Positions 23,890 through 35,424 of a DNA stretch of 64,000 nt are shown here, in pieces. The notes beneath the pieces were generated by a model that worked only from the letters and a program-made list of their open reading frames with translations, made no database searches and had not been told where the DNA came from. The translations under genes were made by a program, and so were the position numbers. Origin of the DNA: Cryptomeria japonica (taxonomy: Eukaryota > Streptophyta > Pinopsida > Cupressales > Cupressaceae); assembly GCF_030272615.1 (NCBI RefSeq), contig NC_081406.1, forward strand, positions 168,226,361 to 168,290,360. Direction: 5' to 3'. Position 1 is the first letter of the stretch. Every line of letters begins with the position of its first letter.

Positions 23890-25351
23890 TGTTGGCATTT
23901 CAATAAGGATATTGAAAAGGTTGTTGATATAACTGATTAAGGATGTTTACTGTCTTAACAATATTATTTTGTCATTGATGTCAAGAAATTGATTTTCTGA
24001 TTTAGTATGATGTTTCCATATCTTAAGAAGTATGTTTTGAAGAGAATTAAGATGTCGGTAAAAGACACAGAAAGAATGTGATGAATAAGGGGAGGAATAA
24101 GTTATTCAATGGGCAACGATTACCGAGTTAGATAATGATGAGATCATGATGTTTAGATTGTTTTGATATCCTACATATGCTATTGTTTGTAAGGTTAATA
24201 CTATACTATGTTACTGAGCAAAGAACCTAGTCGGTAAACCCTAAGGAACCTAGTCGGTAAACCCTAAGGTTATCGCTATCAGTTAATGAAGGTGGAATGT
24301 CTATCGAGTGAAGTTTTGTATTTACCGAGTTGCAACTGAGTAATAACAAAATGCATTGGATGAATACATGCGTTATTTAATGAAGGAAGCTAATGAGTTG
24401 GATATGATTAAATGATTGATACAACATGTATGAAGTTTGTTAAGAATCTATGGCAATGGAAGATTGGCAGGAAGATCTACAGCTCAGATTGAACCGCAAT
24501 ACCCTAGCACAAGTTCCAAGAAATGTATGCAAGTTCCAAGGTGAGGTAAAATATTTTCAGATCGAAGGATACGTTGAACCTGGTCAAGTTTGGAGATCTG
24601 ATGGCTAAGATTGATCATGGGAAATGTGATCAAGGAGATTAAGCGGTTAGCAAATTGTTTATAAATAAGGAATTGTTGATAAACAATGCATGCGGGCAAA
24701 TGTAAGCACAGGGATGCTACATAGTGATTACCGAGCACAAAAGCTTGAAGACCTGTTTGAATAACAGAGTAAGGAGCCCAGCAGAGGGACAAGATAAGTC
24801 CTATGACTAGATTGTATTGAGCAAATAAGAATTTTCTTTAGCATTTTAGATGCAAAGTTGCAGACATACTCATTACTGTTGTTTATTTGTAAGTGACAGA
24901 AAACCTCTTAACCGAGTAGACTTAACAGTCTTATTTGTAAATCCTCTAGCAAGGTGACATTCTGATTGAGTGTTTGAAACCCTTTGACAAGTTCACTTCT
25001 AACAAAGTGAAGATCCTAACAAATCTGAGGGAAATCCCTTAACCGGGTCACAGCTAGCAATCTGTTTGTAATCTTTAACAGGATTTGCTTTTAACCGAGC
25101 ATACTCTAGAAGGGTATATTTCTTAATGGGTCCAAAATCCCACAGTGGTTTTTCCCTATTTGGGTTTCCACATTAAATATGGTGTTGAATGTGTTGTGAT
25201 GTTATTTGTTTATGAGTTTGCATGTTTTATAGTTTTGGTTACATATATCTGTTAAAGCTACCAAGGTTGAATCTATTGATTTCATAGAAGTTTAAGCTTG
25301 TATGATTCACCCCCCCCTCTCATCTTGTTATCTTGGCATCTGTACTTAACA
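23890..25351 (+). mobile_element. Plus-strand copia-like LTR (about 1.46 kb) with PPT-like and PBS-like flanks
   Basis: It starts TGTTGGCATTTC and ends CTTAACA, with the C-run CACCCCCCCCTCTC 35-50 bases before the end, as in the other copia-like LTRs here. On the left is ACAAAGGGAGAT (23,878-23,889), a polypurine-tract-like sequence. On the right is ATTAGTATTAGAAC (25,352-25,365), a degraded form of the Met-tRNA primer site. No 5-bp target duplication was found. Having both a PPT and a PBS means it sat between two internal regions, as in a tandem or recombined element. Confidence 0.65.
24223..24268. repeat. 23-bp tandem duplication inside the copia-like LTR
   Basis: GAACCTAGTCGGTAAACCCT is present twice back to back, at about 24,223 and 24,246. 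Confidence 0.8.
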
Positions 25352-25479
25352 ATTAGTATTAGAACTATCACACTTATGCACATCTTTTAAAAAAAAAATC
25401 CAGTTACCTTTTAGCAAGAAGATCTCGTTGTATTTTTCTTTGTGTTTTGGGAGAAAAGAGTTCTAAGAAATAACAACAA

Positions 25480-25794
25480 ATGTCAATACCATGCAATGAT
25501 AATTACATTACACAAGTAGGTCAATGGAACTAACCAAATCATCTAGGACCATTAGGTACAACTCTGCCTTCTCTGCATCTTCCAACAAATGATTGTAATG
25601 ATCCATTCTAGTTTCAATAATCTCTTTAACCATCTAGAATTTTCTATAAAATTCATCTCTCTTTCTTTGCACTAAGGATAGTTCTAACGGTACAGAGTTA
25701 ATCTTCTTTCTCAAAGCACCATCCTTATCATTGAAAATATTGAAGGACTTGGCTAAATATTTCATCTCATATTAAAGGAAATCAATATTTGCCT
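25480..25794 (-). pseudogene. Element 1 extra ORF, C-terminal part (broken)
   Basis: Minus-strand reading gives a Lys/Glu/Leu-rich, probably helical segment (KSFNIFNDKDGALRKKINS, then VQRKRDEFYRKF, a stop, then a helix with EIIETRMDHYNHLLEDAEKAE). It continues directly from the frame ending at 35,425 once solo LTR D is removed. Its layout matches the C-terminal part of the extra ORF of element 2 (about 39,140-39,550). The function is unknown. In-frame stops show decay. Confidence 0.5.
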
Positions 25795-27306
25795 TGTAAT
25801 GCCCGCCAAAATACCCTAGAGAAATAAACCAAAATCTACTAACAAAAAGATATATTCTTTTCTTTTCTTTTAAGATAACTATTACAACTACGCTATTACT
25901 ATTATTTATTAATGAAACGTTACTACCATTATCCATTAATGCATCATTAACTATAGACAAGTATACATAAATCAACAAGAACATAACCATAGAATCATAC
26001 TATGCAAGCAGAAAATCTATTTAATCATTAACTTAACTACATAATAAGACCATATAATGCATCTCCATTCCCTAGGGTATCTCAATGTCACTACTTGACA
26101 TTAAACTAACACATCACATATCCATCTAGAACACCATATACTATCATCCAACTAAACATTTACTTCCCATGCAAAACATTAACACATATGCTTAACTCTA
26201 TTCCCTTTCATACTCTTTTTAAGGTTCATTTTTTAAATACCAATCAAATATTTCCAATACCCATCTTTACTCATTTGAACACTTAACACATCATGAGACT
26301 AAATACATTTATCCTTCTTTTACTAATGGTATTCTATTATTTCCTTAAGAACAACTCATCAAGAATACTATCCATAGCCATATGCAAGATTTTAGTAGCA
26401 AGTACTTATCTACATCCAAATAGGATTCCAATATACTAAATAGGTTCGAGAGTCAAATGATTCTACAAGAATAAATACAATCTAATATTTCAATCCTCTA
26501 ATTTAAACATAGGATTTCATTCTCAACATGATAAACATATCTATAATATGAACCACATACAAATACATCATCTTATAACAATAACATAGTTCTTCTATAT
26601 CAAGTTCATTTATATAAGAGCACATGGAGCAAGCACATAGTCTCTTTGCTATATCCCATCCTTATTATTAATAATACAACTTATGTAGTACCCCTACTCG
26701 TTTGAACTCATTAGACTCATATTTAGATTTTTATGACATTATTTCATACTTTATCTGGATATGAGATGCATAATTTATTTGCAGTATTTCAGTACTTGTG
26801 TTTTATGGCATTTTATGGATTATTGCTATATATTGACACTTTACTTTATCTATGCAATGTGGAATTATATGTTGTGTGTCTGCGAGTGTATTGGATGCAA
26901 GGGGACGATTTTCCTTCACTCATTTCGGTGAGATAGGGAACATCGTGATTCTCCTTCATCGGTGTGTATGTCGTATTTTCTATATTGTATATATATGCTT
27001 GTGTGGTTCGGTGATGCATGATATTGCAGGTACAAGTATCGGGTAGGTATGGGGTATCGTCTCCACCTGGCTTTACATGTCTGAGTGTGCCTTATATTTT
27101 TTGATGGAAGTGGAGGAGATAGTAGTTGACCCTATTTTACTCATTTACACTCGTGTGAGTTTCATTAGTTGGTCGTCCTGTCAGTTAGTTCGGCCTTCGT
27201 ATTTTGTCATTTTATCTTTTTATGAGTATTTGCTTGAGATTTGTTCTGTTTGTGTGTTTTAGTGGATTTGATTAATTAATTAAGTTTATGGAGTTATCTC
27301 ATAGTT

Positions 27307-27979
27307 TTTGATTAAAGTAAAAGCATGTTTTGAAGGGACCCTGAAGCCCTTTACAAAAGGACCTTACAAGATAAAAGCATTAAGAAACCAAATGGAACAA
27401 ACATAGGAAAACCAACAAAATAACTAGAAAAAACCAGCCAAAAGTCTCAAAAAACTAGTAAAAACCAGCCAGACCTGACAAAAGGAACTAATTTATATTT
27501 TTTAGGGCATTAGCCAAGTTACTGCTAATCCCATATAGGTCTTTGATATTATCCCTAAGATTAGGGATGTCCTTAGCAGAAGCAACAACAACTTTCTTTA
27601 CACTTGCTCTAGTTCTCTTTGTTGCTCCACCAAGTGTAGCTTCCCCACTTCCAATCTTGATTGCATCTTCATCCATGTCAAGGTCCACCACTGGTTTGGG
27701 AGAGCTGGATTTATCAAGGACCTTCGAAATATCCTCTAGGTTCTTTGTAATTGCAGACAGGATATTCGAGATAATACCCAGCAGGTTTTTCATTGTCGCT
27801 TTCCCTTCTTCCAGCTGGTCAATCTGAGCTACCATTTTTTTAACTTTTTCCTCCATTTCTCGCTTCCATTGCTTCTGATTCCTGTCATCTTCCTTCTTTT
27901 TCTCATCCATCTGTTTCCCATTTTTTTCCAAGTTCTTCAATAGTTCATATGTCCATCTGTCATAACCCAATCTAGCCTC
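27307..27979 (-). mobile_element. LINE-like (target-primed) insertion with 19-bp target duplication
   Basis: The 19-bp sequence ATGGAGTTATCTCATAGTT flanks the insert exactly (27,288-27,306 and 27,980-27,998). Duplications of this length are made by target-primed reverse transcription (LINEs, SINEs, processed copies), not by LTR elements or most DNA transposons. The insert is 673 bp, minus strand. Its frame is open right up to the 5' junction, as expected for a 5'-truncated copy. It ends on the minus strand ...CTTTAATCAAA without a long poly-A. Confidence 0.85.
27488..27979 (-). CDS. Truncated charged coiled-coil ORF in the LINE-like insert
   Basis: The frame enters from the 5' junction of the insert (27,979) and stops at 27,488, giving about 163 codons with no internal stop. 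The N-terminal two thirds are Lys/Glu-rich and probably a coiled coil (KNLEKNGKQMDEKKKED... then EEKVKKMVAQIDQLEEGKATM). This is followed by an acidic linker (DLDMDED) and a basic segment (KRTRASVKKVV), ending with a short helix. I see no RT, endonuclease or RNase H motif. It may be the C-terminal part of a LINE protein or of a cellular transcript copied in trans. The start is lost by truncation. The lack of stops suggests a relatively recent insertion. Confidence 0.6.
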   Translation of the reverse strand, partial: EARLGYDRWTYELLKNLEKNGKQMDEKKKEDDRNQKQWKREMEEKVKKMVAQIDQLEEGKATMKNLLGIISNILSAITKNLEDISKVLDKSSSPKPVVDLDMDEDAIKIGSGEATLGGATKRTRASVKKVVVASAKDIPNLRDNIKDLYGISSNLANALKNIN

Positions 27980-29062
27980 ATGGAGTTATCTCATAGTTGA
28001 ATTAGGTATGCATTGAGATTATAAATTTAGTTAATTAAAAGAAGTTATTAAATTAAGTTGCAAGTTGCATGATTTTAGAAATATAATTATTTAAATTTTA
28101 GTGGAAAAATAAATTAGATTAATTGCATTTATTGTTTCCTAGAATTTTTAATAAATAGAATAAAAGAATAAATAATTAAATGAATAAAAGAATTAATTAG
28201 AATTATAGTATTGCTTTAATTTCTTTATTTGAAAAATTAATTGCATGAGAAAAGAAAAGAAAGAAAAATGATTTTTAATTATTGCATGTTAACTTATCCT
28301 TTGATAGGAAATTAGAAAAGAAAAGAAAATTGCTTTTATTACTAAATTTAGGTTTTTGGTGAAAAAGATATTCAACCTAGAATTTTAGTTTAAAAAGGGG
28401 AATAGGTCATTATTTTAGGGGACATAGGAAACAGGTCAGGGATTTAGAGGAAGAAATTTATTTGGAAGGTTGTTGAAGGATTGGTTCTTTTCTACAAATT
28501 TCTTCCAGGAGAGCTATACCAGGTTGGGTGGCTTCTTTTGATTGTTTTTTTAAAGAAAATAGTTTTATTTCTTTTATCTTTCTGAATGATGTGTGTGTTA
28601 AGATGTTTGCCAAATCTAAAATCCTGTCCGATTATTTCTTGTTCTTGGCTAAAGTCCATTCCTGAAGTTAATTTCTAGTTTATGGAAAGAAGTTATTTCT
28701 TGGATGTTTTTATTTAAAAAAAAATTGGGAAAAGTTATTATGGCAAATTTATCAAGATTTTATTATGCATGGAAATTGTAGGATTGGAAGAAAACGGGTT
28801 TTTACCAGAGAAAATCTTCCCTTTTGTGGGGTTAGTTTTGATATTTGGCTATGGATGTTCTATCAATATTAGTGTAATCTCTGGGTAATTATAAACTACT
28901 ATGGTGATGGGTCTAATTTTTATTTAAGTTTATTTGGGTTTTATAGGTTATGAAGAAATTATTTTTATTTAAATTTTTCTAAATAAAAAAATAGTTTTTA
29001 ACTAAATTCTGGAAAATGATTTTTATGGTAAAAAGAAATTCATTGTAAGTTTTGCGTTATTG

Positions 29063-29064
<2 letters not shown>

Positions 29065-29135
<71 letters not shown>

Positions 29136-29327
29136 GACAGGTAGCAACTACCAAGGGTAGAACGTCTACCGTACGGTAGCAGTACTACCATCGGTAGTAT
29201 GCTACCATGCGGTAGCAGTACTACCGTGCAGGGTAGCAGAGTTTTATGGTTTTTTCATTTCCTTGTACGTACTTTGACATGGCACTTTCAGGTTTCGTGT
29301 CGGGGTTGTGTATTTTGGTAATTAGTA

Positions 29328-29372
<45 letters not shown>
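29065..29372. repeat. Two long TA tracts flanking a GGTAGC palindromic array in LTR B
   Basis: TA repeats run about 29,065-29,133 and about 29,330-29,372. Between them, 29,140-29,236 is an array of words such as GGTAGCAGTACTACC and CCGTACGGTAGCAG, the counterpart of the array in A. The layout (TA tract, then hairpin words, about 1.7 kb from the LTR start once the LINE-like insert is removed) is shared with copy C. Confidence 0.85.
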
Positions 29373-29376
<4 letters not shown>

Positions 29377-32300
29377 TTGTTTTTTATGGGCATTATATTA
29401 TTTTAGTATTGTTTTAGTACTGTGAAAATTAATTTACGAGTTGACATATATATTTTGTAATTATTAGTATATATATATATATAAAATTTAATTTAGAGTG
29501 TGAGTGTTTTCAGAATAGCTTGTAATTTTTTAGATTTTTATGCTTGGAAACACATTATGAGATTAATTCATATGTGAATTTATTTAACTTTATTGGACAA
29601 ATGACAAGATTGATTTCTTTGTATTAAAATAGTTGTAAATTCTTATTATCTAGAAATTCTTTGATTGCAAGTTATTTATGCTTTTTGGCTATTGTAAGAA
29701 AAGATTGTCTGTATTAGGATCTTGTGTAAATGGTGTTTGCAGTCAAGCTTAATTCCATTGTAATTCTAGTTGAGTGTCATTGCGTCCTATGTTATTATAT
29801 CTCCTTGGTTAGGTGTTGTTGTATAACCTTATTGATGTGAGCCATTGTGTGTTTTGTCCAAATGGTCAATCTTGGGTTAGTGATTGTGTATCCTTCACCT
29901 GTGGTTTGTTAGGATTAGTTATGGTTGTCTATTTCGCTATGTGCATTAATTTCTTTTTGTTTTTTGTAAAACTACAATTTTTTTTTTGTCAAGGCCATGC
30001 CGAGTCTTGAGTTCGAGTCCTATTTTGGGCTGCAAAGTCTGAACCAAGTTAGAGTCCCAAAACTATGATATTAACTTTATTTTATTACATACATATCAAT
30101 CTATTAACTCCATTAATATCACGGTTACTAGGAAGCCCATCTCCAACCCCTGAGACACGTCTCGAAGATGAGGACATGTCCCAATACTAGAGACATCCTT
30201 GTAGAGAGACCTTTTCTAGCTAGTGTCCTATGAGAGAGAGTGGCTTTTGAGCAGGGGCCATGCCCGAAGTGGATGACGGGATAACCCATCAAAAGTCAGT
30301 TAAAAAGTGATAACCTAATAATATATTGGGGGGAGTGGAATAAATATTAATTAAGATAATGTACCTTGTGCATAGGTGAAGTGCTAGTACAAGGTTCATA
30401 ATGTTGCGAGAAGGCCTGGAATGGAAAAATTACCACCTTATCTTCACGAAAGGATTGGTAGGGTCCACGTGAGACTTAGTTGGAACTGAAGGTTCGGGAG
30501 AGGTTACCAGGATAGTGAGTTGGGACCTATGGAGGCTGTACCATGGTATCCATCTTAAGCTATGTGATGACACTCTCTCCTTAGAGTCACTAGTGTTTGT
30601 GAGTTGAGTCACATGGATGTTTGCGAAGTCTTGTAGTTCTTTTGTATTTATCTTACTTTGCTTGCTTGATGGTTTTCTATTATCTCCTAACACAGTGGGG
30701 TGGCTCCATTTTGGGATCACATGGTCGGGTGGTAGTGCCATTTCCCATCGGATGTTCTGGATTATATCTTCAGGCGAGGAAAGGCTTCGCTGGTGTTTCT
30801 TGGTTCGTGGTTCATGTACCAGCTCATGTTTGGGATCATTGTTTAGTTGAGACCTCATGGTCATTGTATCAAACTTTTATGTAACCTTGATACTGTAACT
30901 TTGTAATCTGTGGCATTATTGGAAGCCATGTATTTATGGGTATTGTAATATTATGTCAGTGGAATGTATGTTAATTCAGTTGCTTTGATCTTATGTATAA
31001 ATGATTTATGGAAAATTGAATGCATTGGAATACTTGATTCTTTCATTATGGAATTTAGATGTATGTGTAGTTTTAAACTTAAGCATTTACTTTATCTAAT
31101 TAAATGGACAATTGGATTAACCGTGGTGTTAATATAATCTACAATTAATCTTAGTTGGTAACCCTTAGGAACCCATGTGTTAGTCTTTCGCTGTGTTATT
31201 AGACGTGCAATGGTTATAATTAATGCACTTAGTCTTTAAGAAAAAAATTATTTGACCCTTTAGTTGCCTAGTTGTATTGTTTTCCTTTATGGTTCCTGGC
31301 GGAGCATTACAACTTACATAGACATATATTCATATTCCTCATTTACAAGACATCGTAATATGGTAACATCTCTAATACATGGAAATCAAAACCAAAGGAC
31401 AACCACATAATAAAGAGTCATATTTCCATACAAACCACAACTACTCCCTTAGATTCCATATCTCAAGATATCTAATATTAGAGATCAATATCTTTCAAAT
31501 CAAGGCATTTATGATAAGTAACATAATCACTACTATCCATAAAATACATTCAATACATAGAATACATATCTCTAAATCATTTAATTCATTTCTAATCAAT
31601 AACAACATCTATAATAGAATATCACATTACAACAATCTTATTCTATACATTTCATTCAAAAATCATCTTACTACATGTTCTATAATACATGATCTCAATA
31701 CGTTGATTACATAGCCTTCTTTACATTTCCATCTTTCATAACACATGATATCAATTCTAATTATATAAATATGCTTCAAGAATCCAAACTCGTGATGAGA
31801 TACTATAGATCCAAATCCACACATGCTAATAACCAAGAAGAATATCCCAATGGTAGAAGGCATCAAACCACTTGACCATGTCGAACCATATAGGAACCAC
31901 CCCTTGTGCTAGGAGATGATATAAGGTTCCAACCCACACTCAATACCTAAGCTGACACCTAACAACCATAGGATACAACATGACACCACAAGACTCCAAC
32001 ATAAGATTACAACAACCAAATCATATCACATGGCTAAATCAAAGCAACCAAACTTCCAGAGGTATAATCAACAAATCAAGGTATATGGATAATGGACACA
32101 TGTAGGGAAAGAGTGTCATCACATGCTATCCTCATAAAAGAAGGGGCCAAGCCTCACCCTGATAGAAATGTGGAACTATCTCAACCTTGGAGCCATTCAA
32201 GGGAGATTGGTTTACCACTCCAACGGTCTTCCCAAGCTCATCCCGACCGCACACGCTTTTAGGGATATGAGGTGGGGCCACAAAACCAATTATTATCTTG

Positions 32301-35300
32301 TTTAGTTAGTTCCTAGATACCCAAACCCACTAATCAATTATTAATATTATCACTTGTAATTACAAGAAAACTCTTTATGTGGTTCCAACAAGTCTAGACC
32401 CCCTCCTAAAGGCCTAATGCTCAAGACCCTGGTCCACACATGCAAGAGTCCACTCTCTCAACCATGGACCATAACCATAGGGTAAAATACAACACAATAA
32501 CAACATGAAGCTCAACATAGAAAGCATCCAAAATTCATTACAAAACTGATACAACTAAATCACAAAGATAGCCATCAACATACAACTAAGAGCCACTTAA
32601 CAAGGATCAAGCCATAAGATCATGATGCCAAAATACAACAATATAGAGAGCCTAAAGAATGAAAAATGTACACAAATAGGGGCAATACATGAATCCAATA
32701 ATATAGAATGATCCTCCACAATGAGACACAACATAACCTCTCTCTGGAGCTCCAATTAACTATCATCAACAAGAAGGAATCACTCAACTTATTGGAGCAA
32801 CACATCAAAACCTTAATAGACAAGCACAAAACCACTTGTCGGAGCCCAAATGGATTCACATACATCACAAATAAATGGCACATGCCCCAAAACCATCAAA
32901 CATAACAAAACAAGCCTCTAGAATGAAGACCAAGCAAAGAAATCAATCGAGGGACTCAAAAACTAACCTAGAAATTTGTTGACACTACTTTGGAGCTATT
33001 GTAGCCGAGACTAGTGCTATTGTTCTCTGTTTTATCACTATTGTAACAGGGAACCAACTCATGAAAAATGGGATACAAAGATACTCAAACTTGCCTAGAT
33101 TCGAGCATAGGCCTTACAATGGCATAATACGACCCAGAAGTCTCTAAAAGCTAATAAGAGACCAAAACAAACCCTTTTTAAGGCCAACAATAAAACACAT
33201 CCAAGAATTCCAACATATATCGACAATAACTTGCAAAGAAAATATTATAGACATAGCCACTCCACATCTAATCAAACCAAATGGACACAAGACAAGGTAT
33301 GCAACAACAAATAAACCCCACAAAACCAACCATTACCACAATGCATCAACATACACAAATACCCTTTTCCGACAATACAACACACAGATTCATAAAATCA
33401 GTTTTATAAATCTTTTTCCCAAAATATTATTCCCAACTATTGATAATAGAATAATCATTCATTCCCAAATCTCCCCAAACAATATTTTAGCAGTTACGAA
33501 GAAAACAACTCTTTTCAAAAATTAAAATGCAAGAATGGAAAAAGATCTTCAACTTGGAAGTAGAGTGATGGTAATGCATTCGTAGAAGAGAAAAAATCCA
33601 AACTAACAAGCTTTACAAAATTCAACCCAACCAAGCAATTCTAAAATCTAAAAGTCACAGAAAGGTATCTAGAAGCACACCCACAAAAATGCTCACAAAG
33701 CCAATAAATAGAATTTCATTCAAAACTAGAGAACAATATCCACCAATCAAAATATTTCAATAAAAATATATTCTATACCAACTTTCTACCAAAAATCGAG
33801 GTAAGAACATAGAATAATATTATTTACTTACCCTCAAATCTCAACGAACAAAATATTAGGGTAGGTATAAACATAATATTTAATTACTCAATTAGTAACA
33901 AGAGAATGTAATAATAATAATATAATAAACAATAATAATAAATTAAAGCCCAATAAAATAAATCAAAGACAATATAAATAAATACTCCAATTAAATACAA
34001 AACCACAATTAACATAAATAAACAAACAAATAATTAAATAAGATTATCCTCACAATCACAACTCCCAAGAGGGCCAATCATAACAAGGGGTAGGTAAATG
34101 AATAATAGCAAATAAATAAAACAACAATACAAATAAATAAATAAATACTCAAAACAATAAATAATCTAACAATAAATAAATAAATAATCAATAAAGAAGA
34201 TAAATAAATAAATGTACGGACATACATAAATACCCATCCAATAATTAAACAGTAAATAAATAAATAATAATCCAATGAATCAAAAGCTCAAATAATAAAT
34301 CAAAACCAATATAAATAAATAATAAATAACCAATAAATAGATGAGCCAAAAAGAAAATAAATAGATAAACAAATAATTAAATGTAAGATACATATAAATG
34401 CTCTAGCCAATATAATTTAAACTCAATACTATAAATATCTCCCACATACATAAAAAATAATCAAATAAATAATAAATAAATGGATGTACTGATAAGCATA
34501 AATACTCAACTAATATAATTCTACCAATTAATTATTAATTAATTATAAACTTCCAGAAAATAAATATGTATAAATATATCTTATTCGTACTAACCATTAT
34601 TTAATGATTTACGCCCATGGATATATGTAGTAATTGATTAATTAATTACCACAATTCCATATAACCAATAAAATATAAATCCATAAAATAAACATTAATG
34701 AGTAATAATTTTCCAATAATAATAATCACACAATAATATTAAATATTAATGTCATCCATTGATTTAATTTAATATTTATAAACTATATAAACCGATTAGT
34801 TATTAATTAATAAATAATCACAAACTCATAAGGCAACTTGACATAAGGTTGAACAACATACCACATGATGCAGACCAATGACTCAAGCTAAGACACTAAT
34901 TGACAAGGGTATCAACTTAAGCCTAGAGTATGAGAGGGAAACACATGCCATCTCCAACAACTTGTCATTAGGAAAAAGACATGCTCAGACCTGTGAGACC
35001 AGGTGGAGTCGATGTTTGGTACCTACAATCCCACATTCAACACTAAACGTGATACTATATATATATGATCAAGCAAGTGATAGAGAATCGCAACGTCACA
35101 TCATGCTCGCAATGAGTGGTATGACATCATCTCTAATCACAAAGACACTAGAAGACAATCACACATATTTTAGCATCAACACAGTCATCATATTCATAGA
35201 GTAGGGTTAGCGTAATCATAATGTCATCAGAATTCCATAAGCAATATGATCCATCATGAATAATGATCAAATATAGATCCATCATCCTATCCAATACAAT

Positions 35301-35424
35301 CATGAAATAGGATTAGTACATAACATGATACCATCAAATCATCATAAAGTAGACTAAGCTAGATCAATATATTCCTTTGATGTACAAAAAGACAAGATAA
35401 ATGAGGGAGGGGCACTACATGCCT

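Larger units (their letters stand above)
26684..31311 (+). mobile_element. Solo LTR B of the giant-LTR family (4,628 bp)
   Basis: It starts TGTAGTACCCCT and ends GGCGGAGCATTACA, flanked by a perfect duplication ACTTA (26,679-26,683 and 31,312-31,316). It is inserted in LTR D, which is the same family in the opposite orientation. It carries TA tracts, the palindromic array, and the LINE-like insertion at 27,307-27,979; without that insertion and its 19-bp duplication it is about 3,936 bp, close to copy A. Blocks shared with A include TTATTTCATACTTTATCTGGAT near the start and ACCATGGTATCCATCTTAAG (about 30,539). Confidence 0.92.
25795..35419 (-). mobile_element. Solo LTR D of the giant-LTR family (net about 4,992 bp), interrupted by solo LTR B
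   Basis: On the minus strand it starts TGTAGTGCCCCT (ending at plus 35,419) and ends GGCGGGCATTACA (starting at plus 25,795). It is flanked by a perfect 5-bp duplication TGCCT at 25,790-25,794 and 35,420-35,424. Minus-strand blocks match copy A, for example the GGTACC...CTCCACCTGGTCTCACAGG stretch (35,025-34,983) and AGCATGTGATGACACTCT (about 32,123). Removing B (4,628 bp) and its 5-bp duplication leaves about 4,992 bp. The right part (33,850-34,850) is very A/T-rich with many AATAAATAAATA runs. Confidence 0.85.

Noticed and set aside
31379-31714. 111-codon ORF with Ile/His/Asn-rich sequence
   Set aside because: It sits inside giant LTR D; composition is that of AT-rich non-coding sequence.
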